This document shows, in pieces, positions 4,599-10,133 of a stretch of 10,133 nucleotides of DNA. Where the stretch lies: positions 1 through 10,133 of the forward strand of contig JAGWTL010000087.1 in NCBI GenBank assembly GCA_028869035.1. Reading direction: 5' to 3'. The DNA is from Burkholderiales bacterium. GTDB taxonomy: Bacteria; Pseudomonadota; Gammaproteobacteria; Burkholderiales; Burkholderiaceae_C. Position 1 is the stretch's first letter, and every line of letters starts with the position of its first letter. The position numbers and the translations under genes are program-made. The notes under the pieces were generated by a model. The model made no database searches and was not told the DNA's origin. It worked only from the letters and a program-made list of their open reading frames with translations.

Positions 4599-7553
4599 AT
4601 GAAAAGCGCAGCTTTCGCCAAAAACGCAGTTATCGGTAAAACCCTGGTCATCGCCGAAAAGCCCTCGGTCGCCCAGGACATCGTGCGGGCGCTCACGGCC
4701 ACCGCCGGCAAGTTCGAGAAACACGACGAGCACTTCGAGAGCGAGGGCTACGTCGTCACGAGTGCCGTCGGCCACCTGGTCGAGATCCAGGCGCCCGAGC
4801 AGTACGACGTGAAGCGCGGCAAGTGGAGCTTTGCCCACCTGCCGGTGATTCCGCCGCACTTCGATCTGAAGCCCGTCGACAAGACCAAGACCCGCCTGAA
4901 CGCCGTGGTCAAGCTGGCCAAGCGCAAGGACGTGGGACAGCTCATCAACGCCTGCGACGCGGGCCGCGAGGGCGAGCTGATCTTCCGCCTGATCGAGCAA
5001 TATGCGGGCGGCGCCAAACCTTTGGGCAAGCCGGTCTCGCGCCTCTGGCTGCAAAGCATGACGCCCCAGGCCATCCGTGATGGTTTCGACAAGCTGCGCA
5101 GCGACAAGCAGATGCTGCCCCTGGCCGATGCCGCGCGCAGCCGCTCCGAGGCCGACTGGCTGGTGGGCATCAACGGCACGCGTGCCATGACGGCCTTCAA
5201 TTCACGCGACGGCGGCTTCTTCCTGACCACCGTGGGCCGCGTGCAGACGCCGACCCTGGCCGTGGTGGTGGAACGCGAGGAGCAGATCCGCAAGTTCATC
5301 AGCCGCAACTACTGGGAGGTGCACGCGAGCTTCGGCGCGAAGGCCGGTGACTACCCCGGCAAGTGGTTCGACCCCAAGTGGAAAAAGACCGAGGACGATG
5401 CCGAGAAGCGCGCCGACCGCGTCTGGAGCGAGAAGGAGGCCACCGCCATTGCCGACGCTGTGCGCGGCCAGACCGCCACCGTCACGGAAGAGAGCAAGCC
5501 CAGCACCCAGGCCTCGCCCATGTTGTTCGACCTGACCAGCCTGCAGCGCGAAGCCAACGGCAAGTTCGGCTTCTCGGCCAAGACCACCCTGTCCATCGCG
5601 CAAAGCCTGTACGAACGCCACAAGGCCCTGACCTACCCGCGTACCGATTCCCGCCATCTGCCCGAGGACTACCTGGCCGTGGCCAAGGACACCTTCGGCA
5701 TGCTGGCCGACTCGGGCCTCAAGCACCTGGCGCCGCACGCGGCCACCGCCATGAAGGGGGGCTACGTCAAGCCCAACAAGCGCATCTTCGACAACGCCAA
5801 GGTCAGCGACCACTTTGCCATCATCCCCACGCTGCAGGCACCCAGCGGCCTGAGCGAGGCTGAACAGAAACTCTACGACCTGGTGGCGCGCCGTTTCATG
5901 GCTGTGTTCTTCCCCAGCGCCGAGTACCAGGTCACCACCCGCATCACGGTCGCCGCCGGCCACAACTTCAAGAGCGAAGGCAAGGTGCTGGTCAAGCCGG
6001 GTTGGCTGGCCATCTACGGCAAGGAGGCCGAGGACGAAATGGCGCCCGGCGAAGGCAGCAGCAAGGTGCTGGTGCCGGTGCAGGCCGGCGAAAAGGTCAA
6101 GACCAACGCCGTCGATCCCAAAGGGCTGAAGACGCGTCCCCCGGCCCGTTATTCGGAAGCCACGCTGCTGTCCGCCATGGAAGGCGCCGGCAAGCTGATC
6201 GAGGACGACGAGCTGCGCGAGGCCATGCACGAGAAGGGCCTGGGCACACCGGCCACGCGCGCGGCCATCATCGAAGGCCTGCTCAACGAGAAATACATGC
6301 TGCGCGAGGGACGCGAACTGATTCCCACGGCCAAGGCCTTCCAGCTCATGACCCTGCTGCGCGGCCTGGGCGTGGAAGAACTCTCCAAGCCCGAGCTGAC
6401 TGGCGAGTGGGAATACAAGCTCTCCGAGATGGAGCATGGCCGGCTCTCACGCGCCGAGTTCATGCGCGAGATCGCGGCCATGACCGAGCACATCGTCAAG
6501 AAGGCCAAGGAATACGACCGCGACACCATCCCGGGCGACTACGCCACGCTCACCACCCCCTGCCCCAACTGCGGTGGTGTGGTCAGGGAAAACTACCGGC
6601 GTTACGCCTGCGTCGGCAAGAGCGGGGCCGCGGAAGGCTGCGGCTTCTCCTTCGGCAAAACCCCGGCCGGCCGCACCTTCGAAGTGGCGGAAGTAGAGGC
6701 TTTCCTGCGCGACAAGCGCATCGGCCCGCTGGATGGCTTCCGCTCCAAGGCCGGCTGGCCTTTCACGGCCGAGATGGTCATCAAGTTCGACGACGAGACG
6801 AAAAACTACAAGCTCGAATTCGACTTCGGCAATGACAACGCCGAGGAAACCGGCGAACTGGTGGACTTCTCAGCCAAGGAATCCTTGGGCGCCTGCCCCA
6901 AATGCGGCGGCGCCGTCTACGAACACGGCAAGAACTACGTCTGCGAAAAGACCGTGCCCACGCTCGCCCAACCCACGCCGAGCTGCGACTTCAAGAGCGG
7001 CCAGATCATCCTGCAGCAACCCATCGAACGCGAGCAGATGGTCAAGCTGCTGAGCACCGGCAAGACCGACCTGCTGGACAAGTTCGTCTCCATGCGCACG
7101 CGCCGCCCCTTCAAGGCTTTCCTGGCCTGGAGTGCGGAGGAGAACAAGGTCGCCTTCGAGTTCGCACCGTCCAAGTTCCCGCCGCGCAAGACCGCCGCCA
7201 AAACCGCAGCCAGCGCAACTGCCAAGACGGCCGGGCCGGCCGCCAAAAAGATGGCGGCAAAGAAGGTGGCGGCGAAAAAAGCTCCTGCCAAAAAAACCGC
7301 AACTGCCAAAGCCCCGCGCAAGGCCGCTGCCGGTCTGACCCCCAGCGCCGAACTGGCCGCGGTGATCGGCAGCGCTCCGGTGGCACGCACGGCGGTGGTC
7401 AAGAAACTATGGGACTACATCAAGGCCCAGGGCCTGCAGGATCCCAAGGACAAGCGCAGCATCAAGGCCGACGCCAAGCTCAAGCCGGTCTTCGGCAAGG
7501 ACAAGGTGACGATGTTCGAGATTGCGGGCCTCATCGGCAAGCATCTGAACTGA
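4599..7553 (+). CDS. topB: DNA topoisomerase III with Lys/Ala-rich linker and C-terminal SWIB domain
   Basis: A 984-residue type IA topoisomerase that cuts one DNA strand through a 5'-phosphotyrosine and resolves or decatenates DNA. Seen: Toprim domain at the N-terminus (LVIAEKPSVAQ with E20, and CDAGREGELIFR with D120 and E124), strand-passage domains, and the active site LTYPRTDSRHLP with catalytic Y346. Two Cys4 zinc motifs follow: C655/C658/C671/C681 and C766/C769/C782/C796. Residues about 861-911 are a Lys/Ala/Thr-rich, histone H1-like stretch (repeats such as AAKKVAAKKAPAKK). Residues about 912-984 match a SWIB/MDM2 domain (LTPSAELAAVIG, VVKKLWDYIKAQGLQD, then DKVTMFEIAGLI). The ATG at 4599 is chosen; an in-frame ATG at 4530 would add 23 low-complexity residues from the palindromic region. 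The second Toprim Asp is Gly here (DAG rather than DAD), a variant I believe is common in this subfamily. E. coli TopB is about 650 residues and lacks the SWIB extension. Confidence 0.95.
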   Translation: MKSAAFAKNAVIGKTLVIAEKPSVAQDIVRALTATAGKFEKHDEHFESEGYVVTSAVGHLVEIQAPEQYDVKRGKWSFAHLPVIPPHFDLKPVDKTKTRLNAVVKLAKRKDVGQLINACDAGREGELIFRLIEQYAGGAKPLGKPVSRLWLQSMTPQAIRDGFDKLRSDKQMLPLADAARSRSEADWLVGINGTRAMTAFNSRDGGFFLTTVGRVQTPTLAVVVEREEQIRKFISRNYWEVHASFGAKAGDYPGKWFDPKWKKTEDDAEKRADRVWSEKEATAIADAVRGQTATVTEESKPSTQASPMLFDLTSLQREANGKFGFSAKTTLSIAQSLYERHKALTYPRTDSRHLPEDYLAVAKDTFGMLADSGLKHLAPHAATAMKGGYVKPNKRIFDNAKVSDHFAIIPTLQAPSGLSEAEQKLYDLVARRFMAVFFPSAEYQVTTRITVAAGHNFKSEGKVLVKPGWLAIYGKEAEDEMAPGEGSSKVLVPVQAGEKVKTNAVDPKGLKTRPPARYSEATLLSAMEGAGKLIEDDELREAMHEKGLGTPATRAAIIEGLLNEKYMLREGRELIPTAKAFQLMTLLRGLGVEELSKPELTGEWEYKLSEMEHGRLSRAEFMREIAAMTEHIVKKAKEYDRDTIPGDYATLTTPCPNCGGVVRENYRRYACVGKSGAAEGCGFSFGKTPAGRTFEVAEVEAFLRDKRIGPLDGFRSKAGWPFTAEMVIKFDDETKNYKLEFDFGNDNAEETGELVDFSAKESLGACPKCGGAVYEHGKNYVCEKTVPTLAQPTPSCDFKSGQIILQQPIEREQMVKLLSTGKTDLLDKFVSMRTRRPFKAFLAWSAEENKVAFEFAPSKFPPRKTAAKTAASATAKTAGPAAKKMAAKKVAAKKAPAKKTATAKAPRKAAAGLTPSAELAAVIGSAPVARTAVVKKLWDYIKAQGLQDPKDKRSIKADAKLKPVFGKDKVTMFEIAGLIGKHLN

Positions 7554-7569
7554 AATTGCGTCTTCCGCC

Positions 7570-8221
7570 ATGAGCAACGCTGATTGGAACCGTGGCGAGG
7601 TTGAGGCCATCGTCGATGACTACCTCTCGATGTTGGCGTCGGAGCTTGCCGGCACGGCATACAACAAGACGGCTCATCGGCGGGCACTCCAGGCTCTGTT
7701 GAAAACCGCTCGGATGCGTCCATCGAATTCAAACACGCCAATATGAGCGCCCCCAATCCCGAACCGAAACGCACAGGGTGGCTGAGCCTTCCGTACCGAT
7801 CATCCGCCTGCCCACCAACTACATCGAACGCGAAGCCCGGAACCGCTCTCTGGGCAATGCTGGCGAGCTGTTCGCAATGAACTTTGAGCGCGCCCGCCTG
7901 GTACATGCAGGCAAGGAAGCATTGGCCGCAAGGATCGAACACACGGCCAAGGTTCGCGGTGACCATGCAGGCTACGACATACTTTCGTTCGAAGCTTCGG
8001 GTGCCGAACGCTTGATCGAAGTGAAGACGACGAAATATGGCGTGGACACACCATTCTTCGTGACCCGCAATGAAAAGGCAAGGTCGGAACGTCACGCCTC
8101 GCAGTACCAGCTTTATCGACTGTTCGCATTTCGGGAATCTCCACAGCTTTACACCCCACCTGGAGCTATCGACGTGACCTGCAATTTATCCGCGGCGACA
8201 TTTCTCGCCAGCCCCAAATAA
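7570..8221 (+). pseudogene. Degraded DUF3883 (NOV_C) protein gene: frameshift plus internal deletion
   Basis: The gene begins at ATG 7570, 16 bases after the topB stop. Frame 1 encodes a recognisable family N-terminus (ADWNRGEVEAIV, DDYLSMLASELAG, YNKTAHRRALQALL) but hits TGA at 7744-7746 after 58 residues. The family continues in frame 3 from about 7704 (NRSDASIEFKHANMSA), so one base appears lost in the A-run at 7702-7705. The C-terminal nuclease-like domain is in frame 2 from about 7778. The stretch normally found between these parts (ISAxLIxLGxPYI..GYKP..NYQ, as I recall the family) is missing, which indicates an internal deletion near 7745-7775. Sampled 60-base blocks count 52-57% GC against about 65% in topB, suggesting acquisition from elsewhere. 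A full-length protein cannot be made without two frame changes. Confidence 0.75.
7778..8221 (+). CDS. Surviving DUF3883/NOV_C C-terminal domain frame
   Basis: An intact 147-codon frame from a GTG at 7778 to TAA at 8219-8221. It covers the whole C-terminal domain of the broken gene: YIEREARNRSLGNAGE (15-30, with GE at 29-30), GDHAGYDILSFE with D67, then ERLIEVKTTK with E81-x-K83, and FFVTRNEKARSE. D67 with E-x-K is the pattern of PD-(D/E)xK nuclease folds, and DUF3883 (PF13020) is regarded as restriction-endonuclease-like, though function is unproven. No Shine-Dalgarno is seen before the GTG. Whether this remnant is translated is unknown; it may be only a relic with its catalytic core still readable. 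No methylase, helicase or other defence gene is beside it. Confidence 0.5.
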   Translation: MAEPSVPIIRLPTNYIEREARNRSLGNAGELFAMNFERARLVHAGKEALAARIEHTAKVRGDHAGYDILSFEASGAERLIEVKTTKYGVDTPFFVTRNEKARSERHASQYQLYRLFAFRESPQLYTPPGAIDVTCNLSAATFLASPK

Positions 8222-8254
8222 GAACACGCCCGAAGGCGTGTTCTTATTTGGGGC
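8211..8254. terminator. Bidirectional intrinsic terminator, 20-bp perfect stem
   Basis: Positions 8211-8230 and 8235-8254 are exact reverse complements around a CGAA tetraloop. The inner part, AACACGCC-CGAA-GGCGTGTT, is a GC-rich stem followed on the plus strand by TCTTATTT; by symmetry the minus strand also ends in a T-rich run. It lies between the plus-strand topB/DUF3883 unit and the minus-strand binding-protein gene, exactly where a shared terminator is expected. The TAA stop of the DUF3883 frame (8219-8221) is inside the left arm. Confidence 0.9.
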
Positions 8255-8300
8255 AAGAGCAGAAACGATATCTGTCACACAGCTACCGGTGGTAGTCTAT

Positions 8301-9434
8301 TCAATGCACGAAGCGGCCGTCCCGCCCGATGATGGTCAGGTCGGTGTACTTCGAGCCCGAGTGGTCTCGCGGCGAGTAATTGATTTCGAAGCCGCCGAGA
8401 TTGACATCCTTCATGGACTCCAGCCCCGTAATGAGGGCTTCCCGCGTAAGGTTCTTGCCGGCCCGGCGCACACCTTCCACAAAAACCTTGCCGATCAGGA
8501 AGCCTTCCATGCTGGAGAAGTCGAACTCGTTCTGGCCCGCCTCCTTCATGCGCTGCTGATACTCGCGCACCACGGGGGATGAGGGTATGTAGGGAAAGGG
8601 CACCACCTGCGAGATCACCACACCCATGCCAGCCGGCCCGAGATCGTCGGCCAGGGCCTTGGAGCCCACGAAACTGACGTTGAAGAACTGGCCGCCGTAA
8701 CCCCTGGTGCGCGCCTGCTTGATGAACTCAGCGCACGCCTTGTAGGCGCCGATCTGCACTACGGCTTCGGGCTGCGCCGGCAGGATGGCGTTCAGTGCGG
8801 CCGCCACCTCCACCGTATTGCGCTCCACCGTGGCCGTGGCGGCCGGCTGGAGCTGCCGTTTGCTCAGCGCACGCATCATGCCCTCCAGGCCGGCCTTGCC
8901 GTAGGCGTCGTTCTGGTAAAAAACGGCGATCTTCCTCACGCCCAGCGTGGTCAGGTGCTGCACGATGCGTTCGGTCTCGTCAAAATAACTGGACCGCACA
9001 TGGAAAACATAACGGTTGAAGGGCTCGCGCAATCCCTGGGCGCCGGTGAACATGCCCACGATGGGCACCTTGGCGGCCGTGAAAACCGGCAGCGCCGCCA
9101 GCCCGGTGGGCGTGCCCACCGAGCCGACCAAGGCAAAGACTTGGTCCTGCTCAATGAGGCCCTTGACTGCCGCCACGGCCTTGTCGGGTTCGTAGCCATC
9201 GTCGCGCGTGAGCAGGCGCAGGGTCCTCCCGTTGACGCCCCCCTGCTCGTTCACCGCCTTGAAATAGGCCTGGATGCCGACCTTCAGGCGCTGCCCCAAC
9301 TGGGCGGCCGGACCGCTCATGGCGGCGAACTGGCCAACCATGATTTCCTTGTCGCTGACCCCTGTTGTTTCCGCCCTGCCGGCCAGCCCCGCCAGCATCA
9401 GCCCCGACATCGCCAGAACCTGCACAAACCTCAT
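8301..9434 (-). CDS. Periplasmic substrate-binding protein of a branched-chain amino-acid-type ABC transporter
   Basis: A 377-residue secreted binding protein of the LivK/Peripla_BP_6 family (type I fold). Seen: an N-terminal signal peptide (about 1-21, with hydrophobic core VLAMSGLMLAGLAG and likely cleavage after A21, no lipobox Cys), then the mature start ETTGVSDKEIMVGQFAAMSGP. The SGP loop at 40-42 and DDGYEPDKA (78-86) are typical of this family, which is much expanded in Burkholderiales. Later family-like stretches include VGSVGTPTGLAALPVF and YQNDAYGKAGLEGM. Ligand is not predictable: relatives bind amino acids, aromatic acids, urea or amides. The ATG at 9434 has a strong GGAGGG ribosome-binding site 6 bases upstream. 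No permease or ATPase gene is adjacent, so it is an orphan here, and it has its own promoter and terminator. Confidence 0.93.
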   Translation of the reverse strand: MRFVQVLAMSGLMLAGLAGRAETTGVSDKEIMVGQFAAMSGPAAQLGQRLKVGIQAYFKAVNEQGGVNGRTLRLLTRDDGYEPDKAVAAVKGLIEQDQVFALVGSVGTPTGLAALPVFTAAKVPIVGMFTGAQGLREPFNRYVFHVRSSYFDETERIVQHLTTLGVRKIAVFYQNDAYGKAGLEGMMRALSKRQLQPAATATVERNTVEVAAALNAILPAQPEAVVQIGAYKACAEFIKQARTRGYGGQFFNVSFVGSKALADDLGPAGMGVVISQVVPFPYIPSSPVVREYQQRMKEAGQNEFDFSSMEGFLIGKVFVEGVRRAGKNLTREALITGLESMKDVNLGGFEINYSPRDHSGSKYTDLTIIGRDGRFVH

Positions 9435-9484
9435 CGGTCACCCTCCAGTTGCATGGTCCACCCGCGCGAACCTATGGTTTGCAG

Positions 9485-9512
9485 ATCATAGATGGCCGAC
9501 ACCGGGCGTCAA
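9485..9512 (-). promoter_or_regulatory. Sigma-70 promoter of the binding-protein gene
   Basis: Read on the minus strand, TTGACG (9507-9512) and TATGAT (9485-9490) each match the -35 and -10 consensus at five of six positions, with a 16-bp spacer. Transcription should begin near 9478, leaving a leader of about 44 bases to the ATG at 9434. A 5-bp dyad, CTATG (9472-9476) and CATAG (9487-9491), overlaps the -10 and the expected start and could be an operator half-site pair. Confidence 0.7.
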
Positions 9513-9542
9513 CCCCCCATGGTATGCAGGGGCGCCGCGCCG

Positions 9543-9574
9543 GTCCGGGCTGCTGTACCGGACACGGAACCGGT
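9543..9574 (-). terminator. Overlapping small hairpins after the GAPDH gene
   Basis: Directly after the GAPDH stop (minus strand), ACCGG/CCGGT (9557-9561 with 9570-9574) and GTCCGG/CCGGAC (9543-9548 with 9558-9563) form two short, mutually exclusive stems. No T-run follows, so this is not a convincing intrinsic terminator. The rest of the 140-bp gap holds the binding-protein promoter. Confidence 0.25.

Positions 9575-10133
<559 letters not shown>

Noticed and set aside
5202..6437. 411-codon open frame antisense to topB
   Set aside because: It mirrors the third-position GC of topB, has no recognisable domain, and no promoter or ribosome-binding site was seen for it.
7570..8221. DUF3883 gene as part of an active defence system
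   Set aside because: The gene is broken, and no methylase, helicase, NTPase or other defence partner is in the window.
8282..8294. CTACC-GGT-GGTAG dyad just after the binding-protein stop
   Set aside because: A 5-bp stem with a 3-base loop and no T-run; the 20-bp hairpin immediately beyond explains termination.

Overview
The window reads as chromosomal DNA of a GC-rich betaproteobacterium, most likely Burkholderiales and probably Comamonadaceae. This rests on general resemblance of the proteins (TctE-type kinase start, biotin ligase, long topoisomerase III, LivK-like binding protein, type I GAPDH) and on high-GC codon use with long antisense open frames. No database search was possible, so genus is not claimed. 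There are no tRNA, rRNA, CRISPR, insertion-sequence or phage genes.

Layout. (1) Positions 1-232 hold the 3' end of a MarR-family regulator. (2) Positions 374-2573 hold a plus-strand two-component pair: an OmpR/PhoB-class response regulator and a TctE-like histidine kinase with a 2CSK_N sensor region. They are separated by 85 bp carrying a 13-bp perfect inverted repeat. (3) Positions 2589-4500 hold a tight minus-strand operon, read right to left: a SET-domain protein methyltransferase, biotin-protein ligase birA, and a membrane-anchored SPOR-domain protein. It converges on the kinase with a 15-bp gap. (4) Positions 4501-4598 are a short divergent region with two GC palindromes and a 28-bp alternating pyrimidine-purine tract. 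(5) Positions 4599-7553 hold topB, a topoisomerase III that continues past two Cys4 zinc motifs into a Lys/Ala-rich, histone H1-like linker and a C-terminal SWIB domain. (6) Positions 7570-8221 hold a decayed DUF3883 (NOV_C) gene of visibly lower GC, broken by a frameshift and an internal deletion. (7) Positions 8211-8254 form a 20-bp perfect hairpin that can end transcription from both sides. (8) Positions 8301-9434 (minus) hold an orphan periplasmic binding protein of the branched-chain amino-acid type with a near-consensus sigma-70 promoter. (9) Positions 9575-10133 (minus) hold the C-terminal half of glyceraldehyde-3-phosphate dehydrogenase, cut by the window edge just before its catalytic Cys motif.

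Most of the window is housekeeping. The most unusual part is the divergent pair at 4021-7553: a SET lysine methyltransferase head-to-head with a topoisomerase that ends in a lysine-rich tail and a SWIB domain, both eukaryote-like chromatin modules. That the enzyme modifies the tail is a hypothesis only. The other stretches worth a look are the palindromic region between these two genes, the decaying nuclease-like gene, and the inverted repeat inside the two-component operon.
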